Assembly (NCBI GenBank): GCA_934120265.1
Contig: CAKOTU010000003.1
Span: 5,754 to 69,753 of the forward strand
Source: an uncultured Bacilli bacterium
Lineage (GTDB): Bacteria > Bacillota_I > Bacilli_A > RF39 > UBA660
DNA length: 64,000 nt
Direction of reading: 5' to 3'
In this document: positions 9,133-16,852 of the stretch, piece by piece
Layout: each line of letters opens with the position of its first letter
Numbering within the stretch: the first letter of the stretch is position 1
Translations under genes and position numbers: made by a program
Notes under the pieces: model-generated
What the model was told of the DNA's origin: nothing
Databases searched by the model: none
The model's input: the letters and a program-made list of their open reading frames with translations, nothing else

Positions 9133-9348
9133 ATGAAAGAAGCTGCTGGAGAAGCAAATATGACTGTAATTACAATTGTTTTAATCGCTATTGTCGCTGC
9201 TGTTGCTACACCACTTGTTACTAACATGGTAAATAATAGTGCAGATAAAGCATGTTGTAATAGTTTAGGTGGATATGTAGAAGGAAGTACTTGTATAATT
9301 AAAGGTGGAAATAAACAAGTTAGTGGTCTACGTAGTCAATGTAAGTAA
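9133..9348 (+). CDS. Small Flp-like major pilin candidate
   Basis: The 71-aa product has a short charged leader (MKEAAGEANM), a long hydrophobic helix (TVITIVLIAIVAAVATPLV) and a small Cys-bearing C-terminal part (KACCNSLGG, CIIKGG, QCK). Size and layout fit a Flp/Tad class pilin, and the leader Gly-Glu could be the prepilin peptidase site. Its own promoter, strong ribosome binding site and position directly after tadC support a major structural subunit. The four cysteines suggest disulfide stabilisation. No prepilin peptidase gene is seen in this window. Confidence 0.75.
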   Translation: MKEAAGEANMTVITIVLIAIVAAVATPLVTNMVNNSADKACCNSLGGYVEGSTCIIKGGNKQVSGLRSQCK

Positions 9349-9382
9349 AAAATTTATAAGTAAGCTTTAAGGAGATATTGCT

Positions 9383-9817
9383 ATGAAGGAAAGTATTAGT
9401 TATACATTTTTGTTAGATATAATTATAGTTTTTATAGCTATATCTTTTTTTGCTATTATAAGTATTATGAGTTATAGTAAGGCTTATCGTGTTAATAGTA
9501 AGATTGTTAATGCTATTGAAATAAATGAGGGATACAATAAGTATGCCACTGAGAAGATAGAACAAACAATAACTAGTTATGGATATCAAAGAATATCCAA
9601 GGTTTGTCCAAAAAAAGATGGACAAGCTGCTATTAACACAGATACTAATAATAGAACTAGTGATGGTGTTTGTATTTATATGTTTGATAAAACTAAAGAA
9701 GATGGAACATATTGGTATGGTGTTTTAACTTATATGAGTTATGATTTTCCTATCATTGGTAATTTAATTAGAATACCAGTTTATACAAAGACTATGACTA
9801 TGCATTATATGGGATAG
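9383..9817 (+). CDS. TadE/TadF-like pseudopilin
   Basis: An N-terminal hydrophobic helix (LLDIIIVFIAISFFAIISI) at residues 9-27 follows a very short leader, and the rest is a soluble domain of about 110 residues with two Cys (VCPKKDG and GVCIYMF). The layout is that of a TadE/F minor pilin. The following gene has the same plan and shared features (SYxKAxR after the helix; Y.YF/S.D.P.IG near the end), so the two are paralogous. It lies 34 bases after the small pilin gene and eleven bases before its paralog. Confidence 0.65.
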   Translation: MKESISYTFLLDIIIVFIAISFFAIISIMSYSKAYRVNSKIVNAIEINEGYNKYATEKIEQTITSYGYQRISKVCPKKDGQAAINTDTNNRTSDGVCIYMFDKTKEDGTYWYGVLTYMSYDFPIIGNLIRIPVYTKTMTMHYMG

Positions 9818-9827
9818 AAGGTGTAAT

Positions 9828-10259
9828 ATGAAGGCTGCTACTGGAAATGCAATGTTAATGAATATAATTATCGTTTTTCTTGTTATCGTAATGGCTTTAC
9901 TTGTTACATCTATAAGTTATACTAAGGCATTTCGTATTAAAAATAGAATTGTTGATATAATTGAGTATTACGATGGTAATTTCGATGATGCTGGAACTAA
10001 AACTAATATAACTAATGAAATTAATAATAGTTTGAGTAGCGTTGGATATAGATTAAGTGGTTCTAACAAATGTAAAGTAATAGATAATAAAAAAGCAATT
10101 CAATTGGATTCTAATTATCAAGTGTGTATATATGAATATGATAATTCTACTAGAGGAAAATATTATAAAGTTATCGCTTATATGTATTTTGATGTACCTG
10201 TAGTAGGAGGTATTTTAAATATTCCTGTTAGTGGAGAGACAAAAGTATTTTACGATTAA
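9828..10259 (+). CDS. TadE/TadF-like pseudopilin (paralog)
   Basis: The 143-aa product has a short leader with MKAATGNA, a hydrophobic helix (MNIIIVFLVIVMALLVTSI), the shared SYTKAFRIKNR segment, a Cys pair (NKCKVI, VCIYEY) and a C-terminal PVVGGILNIPV stretch matching PIIGNLIRIPV of the preceding gene. It is therefore a minor pilin paralog, likely part of the pilus tip or assembly-priming complex. It starts behind GAAGGTG, and a TadZ-like gene follows twelve bases after its stop. Confidence 0.65.
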   Translation: MKAATGNAMLMNIIIVFLVIVMALLVTSISYTKAFRIKNRIVDIIEYYDGNFDDAGTKTNITNEINNSLSSVGYRLSGSNKCKVIDNKKAIQLDSNYQVCIYEYDNSTRGKYYKVIAYMYFDVPVVGGILNIPVSGETKVFYD

Positions 10260-10270
10260 GGAGGTAAAAC

Positions 10271-11242
10271 ATGAATGTTATTGTAGCAAACAAATATAAA
10301 GAAATGCTATCGAATTTAGATATTGAAGTAATAAGAAGAATTGATGGTGTATTTCCTGCAGATGAAATAATAAAAGAGTTTCAAAATTTCTTTTTCAATA
10401 AAATGATTCTTGATATAACTGCTATAGAAGATTATCAAGATATAAAAAACATTCAAAAATTATCTATTGCTCTTGATATGAGTAAAGTAATATTACTTTT
10501 AGATAATAACCCAGCAACAACAAATCCACAATATTTATCTAGATTAATATCAATGGGAATATATAATTTTACTACTAATCAAGAAGGTTTAATGTATTTG
10601 TACAATAATCCAAATAGTTATCGAGATGTTGCACAGTATCAACAATTTGAACAAGCCGCTGTTGACGGTCAACCTAAAGAAAGAATTATAACTAGGTATG
10701 AGACTGTTGCACAAGCTCCTGTTCAATATGGACCTAAGATTATAGGTATTAAAAGTGTTACACAACATTCTGGAGCAACAACATTAACATATATGATGTA
10801 TAAACAATTAAAACAAAATTATCAAGTGTTGCCAATTGAAATTGATAAAAGAGATTTTGTTTATTACAATGATAAAGAAATGATTTCAATAGATGGCAAT
10901 CTTTTATCTAAGGTTATAAATGAAAATATGAATAAAGAAGCTATTATTATTGATATCAATAATAACGCTTCAGCAGAAACTATGTGTCAACAAGTTCTAT
11001 ATTTGGTAGAGCCATCTATCATTAAATTAAATAAACTTGTTATGACAAGACCTGCGGTATTAAATGAATTAAGAAATAAAACGGTTATTTTAAACCCTAG
11101 CATGTTGAGTGAGAGGGACATAGATGATTTTGAATATGAATCTAAATTAAAAGTATTCTTTAATATGCCACCAATCGATGATCATAAAAGAAGTGATGTA
11201 TTAAATGAATTGTTGCAAAAACTTGGATTTAGCAGACAATAA
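10271..11242 (+). CDS. tadZ: TadZ/CpaE-like protein with degenerate P-loop
   Basis: The 323-aa protein has an N-terminal receiver-like half (alternating strands and helices such as KVILLLDNN, residues 1-115), a Gln/Pro-rich linker and a C-terminal MinD/ParA-like half beginning IIGIKSVTQHSGATTLTYMM. In CpaE/TadZ proteins that segment is the deviant Walker A; here the position of the catalytic Lys before Thr is Ala (SGATT), so ATP hydrolysis is doubtful. TadZ acts as localisation factor for the Tad machine. Gene order (after the pilins) supports the call; sequence support is moderate. Confidence 0.7.
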   Translation: MNVIVANKYKEMLSNLDIEVIRRIDGVFPADEIIKEFQNFFFNKMILDITAIEDYQDIKNIQKLSIALDMSKVILLLDNNPATTNPQYLSRLISMGIYNFTTNQEGLMYLYNNPNSYRDVAQYQQFEQAAVDGQPKERIITRYETVAQAPVQYGPKIIGIKSVTQHSGATTLTYMMYKQLKQNYQVLPIEIDKRDFVYYNDKEMISIDGNLLSKVINENMNKEAIIIDINNNASAETMCQQVLYLVEPSIIKLNKLVMTRPAVLNELRNKTVILNPSMLSERDIDDFEYESKLKVFFNMPPIDDHKRSDVLNELLQKLGFSRQ

Positions 11243-11255
11243 AATGTAAATAGTA

Positions 11256-11284
11256 TTGACAAAATATAACAAATAAAGTATTAT
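11256..11284 (+). promoter_or_regulatory. Promoter of the VirB2-like pair
   Basis: TTGACA (11256-11261) and TATTAT (11279-11284) are spaced by 17 bases, close to the SigA consensus, 25 bases before the first VirB2-like ATG, which has an AGGAGGG site. Confidence 0.8.
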
Positions 11285-11309
11285 TTAGTTAGTAGAGGAG
11301 GGCATAAGT

Positions 11310-11666
11310 ATGTTTATATTAGAAGATGTAGTTTGTGGTGGTGGAATTCTTACTATGGATAGAATAATTCCAGACATGACAAGCTTAATTGTAACTTTAA
11401 TTAAAATAGGAATTCCTGTATTATTGATTGTATTTGGAATGTTAGATTTAGGAAAAGCTGTAATGGCACAAAAAGAAGATGAAATAAAGAAATCACAACA
11501 AATGTTCTTTAAAAGAATCTTATCAGCAGCATTAGTATTCTTTGTAATTGTTATCGTACAATTAGTATTTAATTTAGTTGCAAAAGATCAAAATGTTTGG
11601 GATTGTGTTAGCTGCTTTGTAAGTGGTGTAGCAGAAGATCATAAAGCAAATTCTTGTAGAAAGTAG
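11310..11666 (+). CDS. VirB2/TrbC-like two-helix T4SS pilin-like protein, copy 1
   Basis: The 118-aa protein contains two membrane helices (IVTLIKIGIPVLLIVFGML and ILSAALVFFVIVIVQLVF) joined by a short charged loop (GKAVMAQKEDEIKKSQQ) and flanked by Cys (VVCGGG; WDCVSCF). This is the plan of small VirB2-like proteins of Gram-positive and mycoplasma conjugative elements, which build a channel or pilus in the T4SS. It lacks an obvious cleaved signal peptide. The next gene is a close paralog, and four more proteins in the window end in or contain the same module. Confidence 0.75.
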   Translation: MFILEDVVCGGGILTMDRIIPDMTSLIVTLIKIGIPVLLIVFGMLDLGKAVMAQKEDEIKKSQQMFFKRILSAALVFFVIVIVQLVFNLVAKDQNVWDCVSCFVSGVAEDHKANSCRK

Positions 11667-11676
11667 GTAATATTTG

Positions 11677-12012
11677 ATGACTTTAGCTACTTACGTAGGT
11701 TGTGGTGGAATAATACCACATATGAATTCAACTATTCCTCGTTTAACAAGTTTAGTTGTCGATTTAATTAAAATTGGAGTTCCAGTATTATTGATTATAT
11801 TTGGAATGTTAGACTTAGGAAAAGCTGTAATGGCACAAAAAGAAGACGAAATAAAGAAATCACAGCAAATGTTCTTCAAGAGACTTTTATCAGCGGCATT
11901 AGTATTCTTTGTGTTTGTAATTGTTGAATTAGTATTCAATATAGTTGCAAGAGATGAAAAAGCTGGTATTTGGAATTGTGTTAATTGCTTTATAAACAAC
12001 CAATGTTCATAA
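11677..12012 (+). CDS. VirB2/TrbC-like two-helix T4SS pilin-like protein, copy 2
   Basis: The 111-aa product is a tandem paralog of the preceding gene: the block from IKIGVPVLLIIFGMLDLGK through the KEDEIKKSQQMFFKR loop is nearly identical, while the N- and C-terminal ends differ (YVGCGGIIPH; NCVNCFINNQC). Cys residues at both ends are conserved, consistent with disulfide linkage outside the membrane. The start is either TTG at 11674 or ATG at 11677; I chose the ATG. It ends before a terminator at 12032, so the pair forms a short operon that could be expressed at high level. Confidence 0.75.
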   Translation: MTLATYVGCGGIIPHMNSTIPRLTSLVVDLIKIGVPVLLIIFGMLDLGKAVMAQKEDEIKKSQQMFFKRLLSAALVFFVFVIVELVFNIVARDEKAGIWNCVNCFINNQCS

Positions 12013-12031
12013 AACATAATAAAATGCTAAA

Positions 12032-12064
12032 AAATAATAAATTCTTATTTATTATTTTTTTTTT
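12032..12064 (+). terminator. Terminator after the VirB2-like pair
   Basis: AAATAATAAAT (12032-12042) pairs with ATTTATTATTT (12047-12057) and a T-tract follows. A TGATATACT extended -10 (12069-12076) for the next gene comes directly after it. Confidence 0.65.
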
Positions 12065-12141
12065 ATGTGATATACTGTACTTAGTATAAGTGTGAGTAGC
12101 TTTTTGCGTGCTTTAATAACTTGTGAAAGGGTGTTTATTTA

Positions 12142-14178
12142 ATGGTATCATTGTTATTCTTGTTTATTAAACAATTATTTTCTTTTATTGATAAAATGGT
12201 TATTTTTGTTATAAAATATTTATATCAATTAATTGTTGCAATTGCAGATACAAATGTTTTTGGTAATTTAATTTATGATTATTTGGGAAGAATTTATATG
12301 TTCTTGTCAGTTTTTATGGTATTTAAGTTGTCAATATCAATTATAAATTATGTTATAAATCCAGATGCACTTTCTGATAAGAGTAAAGGGTTTGGTAAAT
12401 TAATAACAAATGTAGTTATCTCTTTGATATTGTTAGCAATAACACCTAACTTATTTAACATGGCTTTTAACTTACAAACAGATATTTTGAATAGTAATGC
12501 AATCTATCAAATTATTACGGGTAAAAAATTAGCGACTGTAACTAAAAAAAACAATGAAAAGACATTAACATTATATGAAAACGCAAGAGCTAGTGCAGAA
12601 CAAATTGCTTTTGGAGTTTATAGTGGTTTCGTTTATCAAGTAGAAGGTGAAGATAGTGACGATCCTTCTAAAACAGGAGACGCATTTGGTGCGTATTGCG
12701 AAGAAAAAGATGTTGCAAATGGTTGCGGAAAAACAGTTAACGGAAAGTTTGTTGAGCATGTTTGTGGGAATACAACATGTTTACTTGATGGCGATACAGT
12801 AACTAATTCAAATAATAAGTACTGGTGGTTGATTTCAACTGCTTGTGGATGTGTAGTGGTATACATTCTTTTAGGATTCTGTATTGATACAGCAGTTCGT
12901 AGTGTAAAATTAGGATTCTTACAAATAATTGCTCCTATTCCAATTATGCTTAGAATGGATCCAAGTGGTAAAGATGATAAATTTCAAAAGTGGTTACAAG
13001 AAACTATAAAAACTTTTATAAGTTTATTTATAAGATTAGCTGCTTTATTCTTTGCAACAGAAATAATAAGAACAGTAATGACTCCAAACAATGGGACTAT
13101 GACTTCCTATGCTGGTGCTACTCAAGTTGGTGGTGGAGGACTAACTGGAGTCTTTGTACAAGTGTTTATCGTAATAGGCTGTTTATTATTTGCTAAACAA
13201 TTCCCACAACTACTTAGTGATATATTAGGAATTAAATTAGATGGTGATGGATTTAGCCTTAAGAAGAAAATGGGAGGTATTCCTGGTTTAGGTGCTGCTA
13301 AGGTGATAGGCGCTGGAGCTCTAGGCTTTGCTGGTGGAGCTGCAGCTAACGCTTATGCTGGAATTAAAGGTTGGGATAAAACAAAAGGTTTTTGGAGTAA
13401 TGCCAATCGTTTAGGTAATAGTATGGCTACAGGAGCATTTAGTGGTGCTTTCAGAGGTGCTAGATCAAATGAAAAAAATATGTTTAAAGCAGCTGGTGCT
13501 GGAGTAAAAGGCTCTGTTGATGCTAGAAACTTAAGAGCTGAAAGAAATGCAACTGGCGATGGTGGAATAAAAGGCTGGGGTTCTAGACGTATTGCTGGAC
13601 TTGATAAATTTGCAGGTGTGACAAATGATGATACTGCAAAAATAGCTGCACAAAGACAATTTGGTGAGGACTTATGGAACAAAGTTAATTCTAAAGCGAA
13701 AGGATACGAATCAAAATATTCTATGGGCGGTAATATAGGTTCTGATTTTGGTAAAGCATGGAAGACGGCTGATGATGCCAAAGATTATAGAAATAAAATT
13801 AATTCACAATTAAGCATGGCTAGAAGTGATTTTCAGGCTGGAAAAGAAATAAGCTGGGGTGATAAAAAAGGAGCTGCTGCAATAGCTGCTTTAGAGGTAG
13901 AAAGTGCTAAAGCATCAGCTGCATACGATAAGGCATCAGCCGACTTTAAAGAATTAAGAAGTATGCAGGAACATAAAACTGAGGCTACATATTATGATGC
14001 TTATAACGCTGCAGATGATAGACACAGTGCTGAAAGCTACGCTAACAAGACGGTTACTGAATACTCATCATCAGACTCTCCTGCTTCAGCTCCTCAACAT
14101 GGTCCTAATGGCAAAGGTGATCCTGTTGCTGGAAGACCAAATCCTAATACAAGTCGAAAAAAACAAAGAAGAAGATAA
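12142..14178 (+). CDS. VirB6/TrbL-like T4SS channel protein with long basic tail
   Basis: The first 380 residues hold about six or seven membrane helices (for example YMFLSVFMVFKLSISIINYV and CGCVVVYILLGFCIDTAV) followed by KLGFLQIIAPIPIMLRMDPSG, a pattern typical of VirB6-like proteins of Gram-positive conjugation systems. One large loop (residues about 140-225) contains four Cys and is likely external. Residues 385-678 form a hydrophilic Gly/Ala/Lys-rich tail that ends in SRKKQRRR and is probably cytoplasmic. VirB6 proteins form the inner-membrane channel of the T4SS. It has its own extended -10 and precedes the PrgI/VirB3-like gene. Confidence 0.8.
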   Translation: MVSLLFLFIKQLFSFIDKMVIFVIKYLYQLIVAIADTNVFGNLIYDYLGRIYMFLSVFMVFKLSISIINYVINPDALSDKSKGFGKLITNVVISLILLAITPNLFNMAFNLQTDILNSNAIYQIITGKKLATVTKKNNEKTLTLYENARASAEQIAFGVYSGFVYQVEGEDSDDPSKTGDAFGAYCEEKDVANGCGKTVNGKFVEHVCGNTTCLLDGDTVTNSNNKYWWLISTACGCVVVYILLGFCIDTAVRSVKLGFLQIIAPIPIMLRMDPSGKDDKFQKWLQETIKTFISLFIRLAALFFATEIIRTVMTPNNGTMTSYAGATQVGGGGLTGVFVQVFIVIGCLLFAKQFPQLLSDILGIKLDGDGFSLKKKMGGIPGLGAAKVIGAGALGFAGGAAANAYAGIKGWDKTKGFWSNANRLGNSMATGAFSGAFRGARSNEKNMFKAAGAGVKGSVDARNLRAERNATGDGGIKGWGSRRIAGLDKFAGVTNDDTAKIAAQRQFGEDLWNKVNSKAKGYESKYSMGGNIGSDFGKAWKTADDAKDYRNKINSQLSMARSDFQAGKEISWGDKKGAAAIAALEVESAKASAAYDKASADFKELRSMQEHKTEATYYDAYNAADDRHSAESYANKTVTEYSSSDSPASAPQHGPNGKGDPVAGRPNPNTSRKKQRRR

Positions 14179-14195
14179 AAAGGGTGTGATAATAA

Positions 14196-14516
14196 ATGAA
14201 TCAATTTTTGATACCAGCAAACTCAAAGAAGTCAATGTTAATCTTTGGTTTGTTCAATGTAACTGATTTGATAATATTTGGAACTGGGATAGCGGTAACA
14301 TTAATTTTGTTACCGATTCTCCCTATTAGTAATTGGTTGTTTGCAACGATCGCTGTGGCACCTGCTGCAGTAACAGGATTTCTTGTATTTCCTATTGCAA
14401 ATTATCATAATGTAAGAACTTTTATTAAATCAATGTGGAATTTCTACACTAGTAGAAGAGTTTATTATTGGAAAGGTTGGTGTTTTAGCAATGGCGAAGA
14501 AAAAGCCGATAAGTAG
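14196..14516 (+). CDS. PrgI/VirB3-like T4SS membrane protein
   Basis: The 106-aa protein has two closely spaced membrane helices (LIIFGTGIAVTLILLPIL and LFATIAVAPAAVTGFLVF) with a short polar N-terminus and a C-terminal YHNVRTFIKSMWNFY segment, the usual form of PrgI/VirB3 family proteins. VirB3-like proteins associate with VirB4 at the inner membrane. Gene order directly before virB4 supports the call. It starts behind AGGGTGTGAT and its 3' end overlaps the next gene by 26 bases, so translation is probably coupled. Confidence 0.8.
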   Translation: MNQFLIPANSKKSMLIFGLFNVTDLIIFGTGIAVTLILLPILPISNWLFATIAVAPAAVTGFLVFPIANYHNVRTFIKSMWNFYTSRRVYYWKGWCFSNGEEKADK

Positions 14517-15039
14517 ATATACTGTTGATAATATTCCTATCAAGAGTATAACGAATGGAGTTATTATTTTAAATAACAATTTAAAAGTTACAGGGATTAA
14601 GATAATGCCTAGAAATATTTTTATCTTAGATCAAGATATGCAAGATAGTATTATATCTAATTTAAAGAATGTATATAATATGATTGATTATGAATTTTGG
14701 GTTATAGCTGCTGATAGACCAGTAGATATAAATGTTTATTTATCACAATTACAACTTTTATATAACAATGTTCAAGACAATGCTAGAAGAAAATTAATTG
14801 TAGATGATATTAATAAAGCTAATATGTTTATGAGCAATAATGTTGTTGATACTGAATACTACTTATTGTTTAAAGAAAAGGATTCAGAGTTAATTCAAAA
14901 GAGAATTCGTACATTGATTAATAGTTTTGCTGGTGCAGGGTTAACTTGCAGGCAAACAACAAATGATGATTTAAGAATTATTCTTGATAATTTCTTAAAT
15001 GGTGGACAAACTACTACGTTTGGGACGGTGATGAGTTAA
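14491..15039 (+). CDS. VirB4 N-terminal domain encoded as a separate protein
   Basis: The 182-aa soluble protein (start MAKKKPISRY) lies between the VirB3-like gene and the VirB4 ATPase. It looks like the N-terminal region that is normally fused to VirB4/TraC ATPases, with the usual succession of strands (GVIILNNNLKVTGIKIM) and a central YEFWVIAADRPVDINVYL segment. Its stop overlaps the next ATG (TAATG), a perfect coupling arrangement, so both parts are probably made in equal amounts and associate. The assignment as detached VirB4 domain is inference from position and general pattern. Confidence 0.65.
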   Translation: MAKKKPISRYTVDNIPIKSITNGVIILNNNLKVTGIKIMPRNIFILDQDMQDSIISNLKNVYNMIDYEFWVIAADRPVDINVYLSQLQLLYNNVQDNARRKLIVDDINKANMFMSNNVVDTEYYLLFKEKDSELIQKRIRTLINSFAGAGLTCRQTTNDDLRIILDNFLNGGQTTTFGTVMS

Positions 15040-16823
15040 TGGATGTTAAAGCACAAGTAGCGCCTAAGGGTTTAGAATTTAGAGCAAGTGATTTTGTTAT
15101 TAGTGATAAATGGGCAACTATATTAACTGTTGTTTCTTATCCAAAATTTATTGGTCCAGGTTATTTGGCATCTTTAACTAGTATGTCTGGGATTAAGGTG
15201 GTTATTAAACATATTCCTCTACCATTTAGTGTTATTACTAAGATGTTAAATAAGGAAATAGCTGATTTAAAGCAAAGATATCAAGAAGAAAATGATAAAA
15301 CTATTCAAGAGAGGATTCGTCAAGATTATGAATCATTAGAGTATTTTATTCAACAATTAGCTTCAACTCAATCTAAAATATATGATTTTCAAATGCATAT
15401 TATGGTAACTGCAGATTCTGAAGAAGAATTAGTTAATAAAAAAATGCAAGTTAAGAACTATTTAGAAGCTATGGAAATGAGAGCATTCCCATTACGCTTT
15501 GAACAAGAAAAAGTTCTTAAATCAATTTTACCTATATATAGTAAGCAAGATATTGAAGATAGAATAGGTACTCCTATTCCAGCTCCAACAATTGCGGCTA
15601 TGTATCCATTTATTTTTGATAGTATCAAAGATCCAGGATTATCTACATTATTAGGTGTTGATTTCTCTGGTGGTGTTATTCTATTTAATCAATTTTTATA
15701 TCAAATAAAGAAAGAACATAATAGAAACAACGCTAACTTAATTATATTGGGTACTTCTGGTAGTGGTAAATCTACAGCTGCTAAATTAATGATTAGATCT
15801 CATATTCGTAATAATAATCAAATTGTTATTATTGACCCAGAGGGTGAATTTGAAGAAATGACTAAAATGTATGGTGGAGACTTTATCGATTTAGGTAAAG
15901 GTGGAGAATTTGGTATGATTAATCCACTTGAAGTAGTAGTAGATGCAGATGAAGAAGAAATTGCACAAGGTTTGGGATATACAGTATTAACTCGTACTAT
16001 TCAAACTGTAAAAGCATTCTTAAAATACTATGATCCTAGTATTACTGAAGATACAATTAATATGTTTAGTGAAGTACTACAAGATACTTACAGAAGATTT
16101 GGTATTAGTTTTAATTCTGATTTTACAACGTTTAAATCAAGCGATTTTCCAACTTTCAGAGATGTATATGCAACTATTGTTGGTAAAATAAGAGCAATGG
16201 TTGAAAAAACACATGAACGTGATGTTTTGGAAATGTTGGAATTAAAAATTAGACCGTTAATTAAAGAATTGCAATACTATTTCGATGGTCATACAACAAT
16301 ATCTCCAAAGAGTGATTTTATTGTATTTAATATAAGAGAGCTTATGAATGCAGATTCTAACATTAGAAATGCTTTATTCTTTAACGTATTAAAATATGCA
16401 TGGGGATTAACACTTGATTCAAGTATTAACACTGTATTAATGGTTGATGAAGCTCACGTTTTATTAAGTGGAAATAACACTTTAGGTGCTGATTTCTTAG
16501 CACAAGTTCAAAGACGTGCTCGTAAGTATAACACAGGTACAATAATAATTACACAACAGCCTAGTGACTTTAGTGATCCAGGTGTTATAACTCAAGGTAA
16601 GGCTATATTTGACAATGCTTCTTATTATCTTGTGATGGGACTTAAGAAACAAGCTGTTGAAGATTTGGCTAAATTAATTGATTTAAATGATAACGAAAAA
16701 GAAAGTATAAAAAAATATAATCAAGGTGAAGCATTATTTGTTTGCGGTAGCCGAAGAATGAGAATAAACATAATTGCAACAGAACAAGAATTAGATTCAT
16801 TTGGTTCTGGCGGTGGTTTATAG
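15039..16823 (+). CDS. virB4: VirB4-type T4SS ATPase
   Basis: This 594-aa protein has the TraC/VirB4 ATPase core: Walker A GTSGSGKST with Lys244, the conserved VIIDPEGEF motif right after it, Walker B VLMVDEAH near residues 466-472 and a C-terminal IITQQPSDF segment. VirB4 energises T4SS assembly and substrate transfer. Compared with typical VirB4 it lacks the first about 180 residues, which are encoded by the preceding overlapping gene. It is followed by a cell-wall enzyme gene, as in many Gram-positive conjugation loci. Confidence 0.93.
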   Translation: MDVKAQVAPKGLEFRASDFVISDKWATILTVVSYPKFIGPGYLASLTSMSGIKVVIKHIPLPFSVITKMLNKEIADLKQRYQEENDKTIQERIRQDYESLEYFIQQLASTQSKIYDFQMHIMVTADSEEELVNKKMQVKNYLEAMEMRAFPLRFEQEKVLKSILPIYSKQDIEDRIGTPIPAPTIAAMYPFIFDSIKDPGLSTLLGVDFSGGVILFNQFLYQIKKEHNRNNANLIILGTSGSGKSTAAKLMIRSHIRNNNQIVIIDPEGEFEEMTKMYGGDFIDLGKGGEFGMINPLEVVVDADEEEIAQGLGYTVLTRTIQTVKAFLKYYDPSITEDTINMFSEVLQDTYRRFGISFNSDFTTFKSSDFPTFRDVYATIVGKIRAMVEKTHERDVLEMLELKIRPLIKELQYYFDGHTTISPKSDFIVFNIRELMNADSNIRNALFFNVLKYAWGLTLDSSINTVLMVDEAHVLLSGNNTLGADFLAQVQRRARKYNTGTIIITQQPSDFSDPGVITQGKAIFDNASYYLVMGLKKQAVEDLAKLIDLNDNEKESIKKYNQGEALFVCGSRRMRINIIATEQELDSFGSGGGL

Positions 16824-16852
16824 AAATTAATTAGTAACGGTGGTGATGTTGC

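Noticed and set aside
11691..12017. Minus-strand open frame of about 108 codons opposite the second VirB2-like gene
   Set aside because: It is exactly antisense to a well-supported gene, has no ribosome site, and its Thr/Asn/Ile-rich product is what the opposite strand of a hydrophobic gene gives.
13353..13781. Minus-strand frame opposite the VirB6-like tail
   Set aside because: Shadow of the Gly/Ala-rich coding region, no ribosome binding site.
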